Assembly (NCBI GenBank): GCA_020746105.1
Contig: CM036618.1
Coordinates: 98,078,122-98,142,121 of the forward strand
DNA length: 64,000 nt
Source: Trogon surrucura
Taxonomy: Eukaryota > Chordata > Aves > Trogoniformes > Trogonidae
Direction of reading: 5' to 3'
Each line of letters starts with the position of its first letter. The first letter of the stretch is position 1. The translations under genes were made by a program, and so were the position numbers. A model generated the notes under the pieces. That model was not told where the DNA came from, made no database searches, and saw nothing but the letters and a program-made list of their open reading frames with translations. Positions 43,201 to 55,500 of this stretch are shown piece after piece.

Positions 43201-45957
43201 GGTCTAAATGAGAATACTTTAAAAAACAAGAGGGACAATGTGTCACTGGGATCCCACAACCAACTCCTCACAACAGACAAATGTGCCAATTTGACTGTGC
43301 ATTACAGAGTAAACATGAGCAGGTAGAGTACATAGTGTGACCTGCGTGCTTCATGGTACGGGTACATTTACAAGAATCTGTAAGCAAAGGCAGCATAAGT
43401 GTTTTATGGCTGGGCAATCCAGGACAGGGAACTGGCTAACTAGCCAATATTAACTCCAACTTCTTTTAAGACTCATTCGTACGTTAAAACACCCAAGCAA
43501 AAGGACTTTATACATTTCCTGACCATCTGAAAAAGACAGGTGGAACTGTAACCAACACATTTTATCATGTCTTGGACAAAGTCTAGCCTCCTTTACTTGT
43601 GTAGCCTCCTCCATCATGAATGGCACTGCCTTTGACCTCTGTAGAATGCTGCTATTGATTAAACAGTTTTGTTTTCTGACACTGCAAAGCCATAAGCTTG
43701 TATTTTACCTTTCACTATCATCAGCATTCTGTATCACAGTCCAGTAATAGAGCAGGTTTTGTGATCTGATCGGACACAATGTGGCATATGGTAAGCAGTT
43801 CATCAGAGTCTGTTCTTCCAGAACTGCCAATCCTGTCACCAAGGAAATGGTTGCTCTTGGCAGAGTTTCATTAGCACAATGCTGTCAGTAAGTCAACTAC
43901 TAGTTTTGTGATGACAAAATCTTGCGGGTAAGGTACACGATCTCTAAAAAGTACTCTTTTCCTTTTATCTTCTGATGACTTATTCCTGCTGGAAATAAAT
44001 ACAGGCTTGGGGGGAAAACTGTTTTGCCACTGTAATGTTATTGTATAGAATTCACAGACTAAAAGTCCCCTGTGGTATGCTTATACCTTACCTTTCAGTG
44101 TCATCAGTGATTGAACAGCCTACCTCCAAAATTAAACAGGAGTCACCCATAACGGTAAAGTATAATAAGCTATAGGAAAAATAGTGTGCAGTGCTTGGGC
44201 TGTGAATCTTCTTGGAATTGTCTATGTGTCTGTTCTGTGCACATAAGATGATATTTTATATTTTTTTGGCTTTACTGGGGAAAACCCACATACCTTGGTT
44301 TGTCCCAGCCAAAGGATAAATCCTCATAAATACACCTTACATTTTATGCAGTTTTGTATATATATATATAACATCTGTTTTCTGTTAAATAAATCTCAGA
44401 TTGCCTCCGTCTATCTTTCCCAAAGTTTCTCATTTGTTTCTAGTGTTTAGCTAATACTGACCTGAATTTAACATAATGTGGCAGCAAAGTAAGATGACAT
44501 CAGAGCTACTGTAACTCTATGACATAAAAAATTTCTAGATCAGTTATCACACAGTGGACTGACACAACAATATAGTGAAAGGGCATATGCACCCTGGTAT
44601 TCACTATCTTGCCATGTTTTTACTATGTATTAATTATTTTTCATAGATAGCTTTATATTGTATTTTTTCCTCAAACGAATCTCATATTGTTCATTTCCAT
44701 CCACATTTAAATCTCTCTGGATTCCTTTGCTTTGTTCTCAGCTCAGCAACATTTCCTAACAGTGTCATTTGAAAGTATCAGTGATATGTATTGTATTCCC
44801 TCTGGTTGATAATGAAGATGTCAGAAATAATGTCAAATATCGCTCTCACTAAATACTCTTTCCTTGATTTGATACGCTACCATTAAACTCGATGGTTTTT
44901 TGCAGAGCCATTCAGGCACCTTTCCAAATTCATGCATGCTCTCAGAAATTTAAAATTAATTCCCAGGTAAGATTTCACTATGAAACAATCTAATAAAATA
45001 CCCATATAGTTACTGTACCTCTTTCATCATTCAGTTTTGTGACTGCATAGGAAAAAGAATGATTAATTATCCATGTCAGGATTCTTTCTTGACAGCTCTG
45101 CTGCAAGCAGTTTGCACATGTAAAGTAAGTCCAATGCTTCCCTGAAATGATGAGTTATTGCACATACAGCATAAAATAAGAACCAATTTTTAGACTCGGG
45201 TGTGTGGAGAGGCCAGGAAGGATGATGTGAGTGAGGAAACATTCTCACGTAGGAAAATTCATTTAGTGCACTCCCAGGCACTTTTATTGTGGTGGTTTTG
45301 TGGGGGTTTTTGGTGGGATTTTGCGTGTTTTTTTCCTGCAGCAATTTGAATACAAGCAAAGAGCAGCCTGTTGGCTGAATGAATTGTTTTGTCATGGACC
45401 ACTCCTGGTCACTGCATTTCCCAGAGGATTTGAGCATTTTCCCCATGTACGACTGATGTCATATTAGGGAGAAGACCCTTAGAGCTTCTACAACAAGGTT
45501 TGGGCTGGATACACATCCAGGGCAGATTGCATACAGTCAGCAAGGCAACCTAGAGGTGGAAAACTCCTCCTGTGGTCAAAACTAAGAGGAATTCACAATA
45601 ATAATAATTTTCTATCTGAAAACACTGAATCATCTAACCAAGAAAGGTCAACTTCCTGGGTAAAGAAGAGAAACAAATTCTTGATGAGACCTGTACTAAT
45701 TATTTTTCTTTTGTTGTGGTGAGGATCTCATCCCATTCCTCCCAACACCAGTGGGTTATCTTTTAATGTACAAGTGGCTCTTTAACATCCTAGTTAGGGA
45801 TGCTGGTTGATGTAGGCTCAGAGAAGCCCTCCAGTCATCCCACAGAAGGGAAGTGGACAACCTTCCTGAGAAAGAGGGGAGCTCAAAAAACCCTAGAATA
45901 GCACAGAAGGTTCTAGATTGCTAACATTATTAGAGTCTTCCCCATCTAGCAACATGA
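40241..45957. other. Intergenic DNA, SIX2-SIX3 side, no gene seen
   Basis: AT-rich non-coding DNA with a long T-run at about 41064-41088 and a short TA run near 44361. No exon, RNA gene or delimitable transposable element was recognised. Confidence 0.55.
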
Positions 45958-46157
45958 CACTTACTATTTTGTGAGCTGTACAGATTGCAATGCTGACAAT
46001 TTCTAGGGCAAAAACAAATGGACAGAGTAGAACTCACCTGTTCTTCTGCGTGCAATCACTAGCTTTAGAAGTACATGCAGCACCATCTGAGAAGCATGAG
46101 GTGGTCAGGATGAAATTGTCAGCATTGCAATCTGTACAGCTCACAAAACAGTAAGTG
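45958..46157. repeat. Long inverted repeat: 46-bp arms, 108-base loop
   Basis: The left arm (45958-46003) and right arm (46112-46157) are reverse complements at 45 of 46 positions. They contain the core GCTGTACAGATTGCAATGCT. The arms enclose 108 unrelated bases (46004-46111). In a minus-strand transcript the single difference would be a G-U wobble, so the stem would pair completely; in a plus-strand transcript it is an A-C mismatch. No target-site duplication or transposon end was recognised. It could be a foldback from template switching, a non-autonomous DNA element, or a structured RNA or regulatory element. The loop is long for a canonical microRNA precursor. Confidence 0.9.
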
Positions 46158-46979
46158 AGGTCTGAGGCTGACGAGTATCCCTCCCCTCACTTTGAAGGCC
46201 TACTCTATCTGGAGTAACCAGAAAACACAGGTTAGAAAGAAGGGAGAAGTGTTGATAGCAGGCAGGCTACCTGCAGAGGATTTGGCCAGAACTCCAGGGT
46301 TACGAAATCTAGGCATCAAGAGCAAAATAAACCAATTCCTTTATTTGGTTCAACTGGTGTGTTACAGAGGAGACATCAGCTCTGATCAACGTACTACAAC
46401 AAAATGGTCTTCACTCATACCAAGAACCAGTCTCTTCTTCTCTAGCACCAATTAACCTCTCTTTCACTCTATTACCTACCCAAACATGATTTGATTTCTT
46501 CAGCTTTCATAAATAACAACAATCCACTTGCCACGGTTACAGGTCAGATGGTCAACATCTCCTTCTAAGTGCCTCTTCCGTTTGCTTATTGGGCAGCTGC
46601 CTGACTTCCACACCGCACTGTGATGGGACCCGTGCCACCTAACACGGGATTTTGGCCTCACTCTCCACTTCTCCCAAGCATGCTAACAAGTGCCATCAGT
46701 CTCCAAATCAATTTTAGGCTTGAAACCTGTAGCTGTGAAGCTGCTCCCCCGGACATTTACTCACAGCAAGGTCCCCCTCTGCCCCAGGTGATGTATGCTC
46801 AGCTTGCTGCAGGCTGGGGTCCCTGCTGTCTGGAGCTACCCCACCGCTTCCAGTCACAGCTTTGGGAAGAACGAACCAGTCCGAGCCGTCGCACTGGCTG
46901 GCGCACATTGACTGCACAGGATCTGTTTCCTCTACAAGAAACCTCCACGCCGTGGTGTCCTTCTCTTTTTCACTTCCTT
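46158..46979. other. Intergenic DNA between inverted repeat and isolated CpG block
   Basis: Moderate GC, no recognised exon. The frame 46620-47246 (+) runs from here into the CpG block and shows no family motif. Confidence 0.5.
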
Positions 46980-47350
46980 CAACGGCCGTTTCGTAGCACA
47001 GGACACGAAACGCCGACCTGCTCCCGCCAAGTCCATTGCCCGGGACAGGCGCCGTGCTGCCACGCCTCCCTTGAACTCCCGAGCGCACCCCACACGCTTC
47101 CCTCTCCCGCCGCCGCCCGCCTCTCGTCCCGACCGGGCGGGGGAGGCAGCAGGGCGGAGCGGGAACGGCAACGCCGGGAGCCCCGTGCGGCCCCGCCGGG
47201 GCGGGCCGTACCTGCGGGCGGGGGCGGGGGCGCGGGCCCTGGATGAGGCCGCGGCGCCACCTGCTGGCCCGGCCCGGAGCAGCGGCGGCGGCGGGAGCGT
47301 CCCCGGGCGTTCCTGGGTGCAGCTTCGGTAACACCGCGGCGAGGGTCGCA
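46980..47350. other. Isolated CpG-rich block in SIX2-SIX3 interval
   Basis: About 370 bp of dense CpG with runs of CGG and GGGGCG (GC-box type), standing alone in AT-rich DNA about 16 kb downstream of SIX2. It carries the strong CTCF-type motif at 47254-47269. It may be a promoter of an unannotated transcript or a domain-border element. No protein was recognised in it. Confidence 0.75.
47254..47269 (-). promoter_or_regulatory. Strong CTCF-type motif
   Basis: The + strand reads GCGCCACCTGCTGGCC, which fits the reverse CTCF consensus (GCGCC, A/C, C/T, CT, A/G, G/C, TGGCC) at every core position. The motif's forward orientation is therefore on the minus strand. The SIX2-SIX3 interval is a known site of an ancient topological border with divergently oriented CTCF sites in vertebrates, which makes this placement meaningful. 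Binding in this species is inferred. Confidence 0.6.
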
Positions 47351-50282
47351 GCAGGTTATTGGAGCCCTCGGTGATGATTAGGCACCGGTTTAGAAACTGC
47401 GGGAGGAAGAGGAGTATTTCTTATTTGTTTCCAAGCGCTGATAAGGTGATGGGAGTTGCTCACTTCTGGAGATGAATGGCTGGGAACGAATTATTGCTGG
47501 GGTTTTAAAGTTGGGCAAAACTCTGTGATTCCCGTTCCCCTTTTATGACAGAATTATGCTTCCTGACACTTCAAGAGCCGCTAAAATGTAGCAAAGGTGT
47601 TATGCTCAGAACACTCAGTCCCTGCATTAGGCACAGCAGATGAATCACTGCAGGGGAGCTCAGCTGTGAAGACCTCAGGCTTGCACATTGCACACGCCCA
47701 AAGTGTCTCCAGTGGTTCTCAGCAGCAGAAGTGAGAAGCTAAAAAAGAAAGATGAAAGGATCTGGGTTCTCCTTTTACTTCCTCTAGTCCTGTGGTTGTT
47801 GGGTGAATCAACTGCAGTGGAGTCACTCTTCATTTAAACCAGTGCAAAAGCAAATCTGCCCTCACAGTGGTGATCCAGCGATGCATGAGCCTGTTGCAAT
47901 GGAGTGGGTGGAGTTGCTGGGAAAAAGCACGTGTTGCTGGCACTGCAGAACTGGGGGCTGGAGAGAGAAGACATGAGTGGGCCTTGGGAGAGGGAGGGAA
48001 GGATAGTCAGGAACCCAATAAGTTTAGTGCAGAATGCTATCTGTTTTCGCTGATGAGAAGGCGCAGCACCTCCAGTCTAGCTAAATGGTGACTCTCAGAG
48101 CTGTTTCCTGAAGCCTTTTTTTTTTTTTTTAAGGAACACTGGAGTAGTCACACTGCAACAGACTAACCATCTGCCCAGTCAACTGTCCTGGCCTGACTCA
48201 TTGCAGGTGCTCCAGAGGTGTAAGAACCCTCTTGTGTAAGTGCCCTGCAAGTACCTACTGCATTTCCACGAGATAGGCAATGACTAGTCCCCAAGGCAAC
48301 GGATTTATTCTAATACAGTTTAGTAGCTATGCATGTGCCAAAGAGCTCTAGTGCTATCCAGTCTCTATCTGAGATTGTTAGCTATGGCTCTAGATTCTCT
48401 AGTTTACTCAGGAGAGTCTAAGAAAACCCGAGTTCAGGACATTTGTCCACACTCCTCTCAACCTCTTTCTTGCTTCCCAGAAAAGACAGCAAGTACTTCC
48501 TCTGTTGCTCATTAAAGCACTGGGTTCTCATCCTATCACCCAGTTTCTATCCAGTGGGTGATAGTTCACATTGCACACTGTGGTCTTGAAAGAAGAAACA
48601 GATGCTGTTCATGTATATTTCATTGAGCCGATCTGTTATGCAAACCCAGGCAGTGACTGATAAAGCTTACAAATTCCTTTGTCCATAGATTCGCGACGTG
48701 CCCTACATTCTGCCGCCATGCTGCAGTACATATCTCAGCTGTTCAGGTTAAAGCAGCTTCTCCTTGAACCTAGCAGATGTGACAACTGTTAAAATATTTT
48801 ACATTGGCTGTACAAGTCATGTGTTCCTTCTTTCCAAATGAGCTAATGCAGCTATGGTTACTTTTTTTTTTTTTTTTTAATAATCCATTACCTGCTTTAC
48901 TGATTAGGTGTTGACATTGATTTCATCTGAGCATGTTGAGGAGGTCTTGTCAGACCTTGTTAAGCTAGAAATGCTTCTGCCACCACTCATATATGACAGC
49001 AGCCTCATTTTCTAACTTAATGACATTGGCTTTATTAGGAGTGCATTTGCCATCAGTCATCTGTCCAATCAGAGCTCAATAGCACTTGGCAGAAACTGTA
49101 GCAGGGAACATTTCTCTTCTGTAGTGATATGTAGGTCAGTCATACAACACAGTATTTAGCCTCCACTGGGGCAGGTATGATGATGGCATGAAGCCAGCTG
49201 CTGGAGTTTGCTCTTACAGGCAATTTGAATAGAGCGAGTGCCCTGTAGCAGCTATGCAGAAGTCTTAGGACCTTAGGTCCAGAGTCACAGGGGTGATGAG
49301 CATCTAGCACCATTCTTCTTTCATTAAAGATAGATACCTTGAAATACAGTATCTGTGGTGTTGGGCTGTTGGAACTTGTAGGAACTACTTTCTTTAAGAT
49401 CGTGCTCACTTTCTATAAAAAATTAATTATGACATCTAAATTTTTTCATTCATAGTTCCTTTTCTAAAGTTCAAAATGTCAGGGTCTTGTGAGATTTCAC
49501 CCTAGCAGTGAGTTACCCTGCGCTTTTTTTTTTTTTCAGAAAAACAAGTTTTTAACACCAAAACTTGCCCCAGATTTCCATAGATCTTATGAGATCAGAG
49601 TTGGGTCAAGCACAGAGACCTGTTGTTGTTTCTTGCCTCACATGCTGGGATCCCTGTTCTCCTCGTCCTCATGCACTCTGAGTGCACCTCTGAGTCCAGA
49701 GGGAAGAGTGGTCATGTACCTATGTTACAATCCTTAAATATATGCCGACATAGTCCATGTTAGCAGATGTCCCCAAATACCCTGATGTGCAATAACAGAA
49801 GGAACAGATTTCTTCTTCACACTTGAAGTTTGACTTAGCACTCTTAACAGATGAATAAGGTCTGACCAAAAATTTGTAAAAGGTCTTGGATATCTTCCTG
49901 GTAGACATACAGAAATGCCATTAATTGTAACTAACGATAGATTCCAGGTCACAACTGCCCTGCACACATTTACAAAAAAAACCTGACCCAGGCAACATAG
50001 TCTGTTGGTCAAGACACAGTTCAAGGGGGTTGGATATGTGAGCATCTGGTAGCTGAAGGGGTGAACAGTTCTTGCTGGATTTAAGTAAGAGCATGTAAGA
50101 CAGTGTCACAATGTGAAACCGCAGAAATACTGCAATCTCAACTGCTGCAAATGCAAGGTCTTGGACCTCTCTTGCCACAAGAGCAAAAGAAAGACCATGT
50201 TTTCCTGTGGAATTAGTGTCTTTAGTACATGTTTTGGCCTATACACTGTCAAAACCTGGTCAGAGTAACATATTAGTAAATA
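47351..50282. other. Intergenic DNA with one old repeat relic
   Basis: Non-coding DNA with T-runs near 48118 and 48861. Apart from the relic at 48131-48235 no element or exon was recognised. Confidence 0.5.
48131..48235 (+). mobile_element. Degenerate ancient sauropsid CR1-like/SINE-like relic
   Basis: The order of short motifs (AAGGAACACTGG, ACCATCTGCCCAGT, GTCCTGGCCTGAC, GCAGGTGCTCCAGAGGTGTA) resembles an old repeat common to turtles, crocodilians and birds, as I remember it. It is strongly diverged, so family and ends are uncertain. Confidence 0.35.
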
Positions 50283-50468
50283 GGGGGCTCGTTAGCTCAC
50301 TCGGTTAGAGCGTGGTGCTGATAACACTAAGGTTGCGGATTCGATCCCTGTTCGGTCCCCATGTGCTGCCTGATCTGGTTGAGAGGTGTCCCTGTCCATG
50401 ACAAGGAGATTGGATTAAATGATCTCTGAGGTCCCTTCCAGCCTAGGCCATTCTATGATTCTATGATT
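50283..50468 (+). mobile_element. tRNA-Ile-derived SINE with CR1 tail (TguSINE1-like)
   Basis: The head (about 50283-50361) is tRNA-Ile-like with a GAT anticodon at 50320-50322. Its polymerase III A box (TAGCTCACTCGG, 50293-50304) and B box (GGATTCGATCC, 50337-50347) are both near consensus. The tail (about 50362-50468) resembles the 3' end of CR1, with GATCTCTGAGGTCCCTTCCA, and ends in ATTCTATG repeats, the CR1 reverse-transcriptase recognition end. No target-site duplication is evident, as expected for CR1-driven insertion. Such SINEs arose in early passerine evolution, so this supports a passerine source. The acceptor stem has mismatches and no functional tRNA is implied. Confidence 0.85.
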
Positions 50469-51271
50469 TATCTAAATATGTAGTAAATATGAAGTAAATA
50501 TTCACTGTCTCTCTTTCAATACTCAGAATTTTCCCTTCTGTCAGGTTGCCAACAGTTTGCATCTTCATTAAAGCTGGGTTGATAATTTTTTTAGAGCCTA
50601 TCTTGTATTAGTTTGTGAAGCATTTGACTAGAAGATGGGATGAACTTTGTAACTCAATGCTATTCTAAATCCAAGATGGAATTATCAGGTGTTAACATTA
50701 TCAACAGTCACACAGAGCTCAGAGGGAGTTCAAAAAAACCTAAGGCACAAGACAGCTCAACCCTACTGCAGTATAAATACTTCTTTTACTTTTGACTGCT
50801 TAAAAAAAAATGCCAGTCTAGACTCTTTGAACTAGATCCTGACAACCTAGTTCAGGGATGTATTTAAGTTCCAGAAGAAAGCCCAGATCACCTGCTTTTC
50901 AGCACCACTAGACCCTCAGGGCACCTCAGTCTGTGCTCTGCTTTCAAAACACCTTGTCAGGCTCCATATGTGCTAACAGAGCAGAAAAAGGGTGAGAAAG
51001 AAAAGGACAGGCAGGAGTGAAGGGCAAGCTGGGGCTCTGTCCTCCCAGCTGAGCACTACACTTCTAGTGCGGGGTGGCCCTTGGTCTTGCCATCCTTTCT
51101 GGCCTTGAGACTTTTACCTTCCCAGCCATGCAGCAAGCCAGCTTCAACAGGAGGGAGGAACATAGCACTGGTATGAGCATCTGACAGACTGATGGTAGAT
51201 TTTGGGATGTAGAGTTACACCTCTTCAACTTGGCAATGTTTTGCTGTTTATGCACACTCCCTAACGTTAAG
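50469..51271. other. Spacer between SINE and CR1, no gene seen
   Basis: About 800 bp of ordinary intergenic sequence. No exon or repeat was recognised. Confidence 0.5.
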
Positions 51272-52500
51272 ATCACAGAATCATGGAATCGCCTGTATTG
51301 GAATAGACCTTTAAGATCATTGAGTCCAACCACTAATCTAGCACTCACAAGTCCTTAACCAAACCATATCCCTAAGTACTATGTTTGCCCCAACTCTTAA
51401 ACACCTCCAGGGACAAGGACTCCACCATTGCCCTGAGCAACCCATTCCAATGCCTGATAACCCTTTCAGTAAAGAAATTCTTCCCTTGGTGCAACTTGAG
51501 GCCATTTCCTCTTGTCCTATCACTTGTTACTTAGTTGTTATTCCTTTAAGGTAGTTGTAGAGAGCAATAAGTTGTCCCCTCAGCCTCCTTTTCTCCAGGC
51601 TAAATAACCCCAGTTCTCTCAGCTGCTTCTTATAAGACTTGTGTTCTAGACCCGTCATCGGCTTTGTTGCCCTTCTTTGGGCACACTCTAGTATCTCAAC
51701 GTCTTTCTTGCAGTGAGGGGCCCAAAACTGAACACTGTACTTGAGATGTGGCCTCACTAGTGCTGAGTACAGGGGAACAATCGCTTCTCTGGTCCTACTG
51801 GCCACACTATTCCAAATACAGGTCAGGATGACACTGGCCTTCTTGGCCACCTGGGCACACTGATGACTCATATTCAGCTGGTTATCAGTCAACATCCCCA
51901 GGTCTCTCTCTGCCTGGCAGCTCTCCAACCACTCCTCCCCAAGCCTACAATGCTGCCAGAGGTTGGTGTGGCCAAAACACAAGACCCAGCATCTGACCTT
52001 GTTGAAATTCATGCAACTGTCCTCGGCCCATAGATCTAGTCTGTCTAGATCCCTCTGCAGAGCCTCCCTACTCTCAAGCAGATCAACACTTCCACCCAGC
52101 TTGGTGTTGTCTGCAAACTTACTAAGGGCACATTCTATCCCCTTGTCCAAATCATTGATGAAAACATTAAACAGGACTGCTCCAGTACTGAGCCCTCAGG
52201 AACACCGCTCATGGCCGACGAGCAACTGAATTTAACTCCATTCATCACTACTCTTTGGACCCAGCCATCCGGCCATTTTTTTACCCAGAAAAGTGTATTC
52301 CCATCCAAGCCATGAGCAACCAGTTTCTCCAGGAAAATGCTGTGGGAAACGGTGTCCAAGGCTTTACTGAAGTCCACAATATCCACAGCCTTTCCCTCAT
52401 CCACTAAGTGAGTGACCATGTTGTAGGAGGTCAGGTTTGTCAAGCAGGACCTGCTCTTCATCAACTCACGTTGACTGGGCCTGATCTATCACTTTCTCTA
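51272..52500 (-). mobile_element. 5'-truncated CR1 LINE
   Basis: A non-LTR retrotransposon fragment on the minus strand, with its 3' end at about 51272 (AATCATGGAATC on the + strand). It holds the last part of ORF2, the reverse transcriptase/endonuclease protein. The frame at 52464-52135 has the reverse-transcriptase segment VDFSKALDTVSHSIFLEKL and [10 protein letters not shown]. The frame at 52150-51527 has [13 protein letters not shown], where the YADD-type catalytic motif is altered to FADN, followed by the conserved CR1 C-terminal block ([13 protein letters not shown]). The two frames overlap out of phase, so ORF2 is frameshifted. The 5' part is missing, as in most CR1 copies. The element is dead. 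Confidence 0.95.
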
Positions 52501-55500
52501 GCCTTTTTTTTTTTTGGTGCTGACATCCCTCTTCACCCGTAATCAGCACAGTATGCTAATTCCTACGTGAATGAAAGCACCTGATGTTCTGAAACAGTAA
52601 GAGTTTTCAGATATTCTCCTTCCATGCATGTAGTCTGTTTTGTAATTTGGCTCGTCACAGTTCCCACCCAAAGCACCTGTTTTCTGTATTCCGATTCAGA
52701 GACTTAGACCTCCCTCTGTTAATTTGGTTTATCTGACTCATCTAGATGCACCAGGTCATGTTCCTGGGGCTAAAGTGGCTTGTAGTTAAGTGCTGCTGTA
52801 CCTAAATTAGACAATTTGGATCTGGTCATCTGTACAAACTTACTGTATTAGTTTACCTCCATTAGGATCAGCTACTGCCTTGACGCCTTCTTGGGGGATA
52901 ATGCTCAACCTATCTGAGTAAATGTATTTTGAATTGCTTATGGATTCTATCTCTCTCTAGTAATTCTAAATCGTGGCCCAAATTTGCCATGAGTTTGGAA
53001 TTGTAGTACTGCTGTCTTCAGTGACATTGCACTGTGGGATTTTCATAGGAAGTCTATGAAAGTACGTTCTTTAGGTCGAGGGCTAAAAGTCTGGAAACTC
53101 ACCCTTTCAGAAATATCTTCATAAATCCTACATGATGAAAAGTCTTTTAGAAATATGAACCTCTTACAAAGAAGATGAAAGTTTGCCAGACAATGTTTTT
53201 CTCATTTTCGGGTGACTATGACCAATGAACAGTAAGGTGGCAGGAGAGCTTTGTGATTAACACTCGGCAGACTTTATTCATGTCCCAGCTCTGTCTCCTA
53301 TTTCCATACCTCTCAGCCAGTCCAAAGGAAGTAACTGAATGTGTCTGAGATGTGCTGATCCACACAACAGCCTTTTTGTCTGGGAGTTCTTGATGGCTGC
53401 TGGACAGCCAGAAATTGAGTGGATTCCTCATGGAATCTATGTAGGGCAGCAGGCTATCTTTAAAAGTGGGATAGTTCCATCCAAAAATGACAAACCTGGC
53501 AGGTTTATATTCCTTTTCTAACTGAATGCATCTTCCCACATGCAGAATTTATAAAATAGGAAGAGTTATGAAATTTATAAAATAGGGACAATAATTTTTC
53601 TTTCATCTTCTCAAGTTGCACACTTTTTCTCCCAGAAGACAACTGAATGCTACACCTACTGTGCAGAGCCCTGATCCCATTTGGGACCTCTAGATGGTAC
53701 TGCAATATAATAATATAATAAACTGACAGATGGATACTTCTAAAAAAATGGCTAGTTTGCAGGAAAATATCACAAAAGGAATAACTGGGTTAGCCAAATT
53801 CTAGCTTCTGTGCCTGGACAGCATAAAATATATGCAATGAAAAAACACAGCCAGGAGGAGGGGTTTTTTGTTCATTAGACTTACCTGGTGGAAAGTCTAA
53901 ATTACTCCTAACTTTTTCATGTCTTACAAATCTACTCTGTGTACTCATCATTAAATACCTTCCAGGTTAAAAAAAAAAAAGTCCAAACAGCCAAGCATAG
54001 AAAATGGCCTCTTGTTATAGAAGCCAATGCATGTCCAATGGGTGACACAAAAGTCGATTTTTCCTCTGCATTGCAATGGGTTTTCTCTGGCAGTCCCTTT
54101 GAACAAAGTTAACTGTCAGCGGGAGGCTATCACACCCTGCTCCGGAGTTTCTGAAGAAGGAATGTCAGAGATTCAAAAATCCCTGAAAAGGGAACACCCC
54201 TGTCAAGGAGAGGCTTTGAAGTGACACGAAACATATATTTGTAATTACAGATGAGGCCATATAGTATGCACAAGGAATAAAGACACGCAGCATGTCCTGC
54301 AGGCATGGCAGGAGAGGTGACATGCATCATGAAGCCTTGTTAAACTGCTCACTGGGGCTGAGGAAACCTGAGGCTGGTGCTTCCTATCATTTTTCATGTC
54401 ACAATGCAATCCTTCTGCTTTCACGACTGCGCACACTTCACAGGCACTATTGATATCCCTTAAATACATGACATAACTCCTAAGCCTACCTCAAGAAGGT
54501 AACGTAATCTCGTTCACATACCCAGCACGGATGCCAGAAAGGATGCAGGGTGGGTTTTTAGGTAGCTCACCTCAGTGTGCTCCCTGTGAGAGGCCTGAAC
54601 TCAGGCAAACAAGCCTCAGGAGGCTCACTTGGAAACTGTCAGAGCCTTGCTGCCATTTGCCTGGGAGGCTTGGAGAGAAAAGGAAAGCCAAAACCAGCCA
54701 GAATGTGTACGTTTCTATTTAGACATCCAGTTGTCTCCATCCCTTTGTGTGTGTGCACATATGCATGCGAGAATGATTATGATCTCAGAATGAAAGCAGT
54801 TTACTAAAGCAGTTGGTTGTTTTCCTTGTAGGAAAACATATGCGTATGCATATATATAAACATACAAATATGTATGTCTGCAGCACTTGCTTCCCTATTC
54901 AAAAAATGCATGAGTGCTATTCTTTATTGCACAGGGTGCCTGAGCAAGCATCTTCAGAGAGTCAGAACCCTCCAACATCTATTAGAGAACAGTGATTTAC
55001 CTCTACTACAACTGTGGCACTAAGTACTTGGCTCCAAACCCATTCAGAAGGTAGCTCCCTACTTGTGCAAAGATGATTTGAACACAGATGTGAATGTGTC
55101 CATTTCTCCTGATGGCTACTTTGTTCCATCCCACCACATAACTACAAGGAAAAAAACTGAGCTACAGCTTTTAGCAAAACTGAGTTATGGATATGGTGAG
55201 CAGCATTTCTGTGGATTGCATTAAAATCACAGCATTTACCCTCTGTGAGGTATCTGCCCGTGGCACCTGCAGTGATTTCCCTTTCCCAGGGGTGGGGAAG
55301 GCTGCAAATAGCGAGGTTTAGCTTCAGCAAGTGCCACCTATCATTATTCGAACGATGCTTTCCTAGCGTCTTGAGGGAGAACAGACACACAATGTCCGAA
55401 AATGATGCATTTCCTGTGTGAATCTGGTTATGGGATCATTGCATGGATGAAGTGTCCATCTGAACTGCACATCAACCATTGCTAAACAATAGGAGGCAAG

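Noticed and set aside
46620-47246. 208-codon frame across the isolated CpG block
   Set aside because: No family motif and low-complexity Arg/Gly/Pro composition in its second half; an overlapping frame of equal length on the other strand shows it is a GC effect.
50283-50361. Functional tRNA-Ile gene
   Set aside because: The tRNA-like part continues into a CR1-type tail and its acceptor stem has mismatches; it is the head of a SINE.
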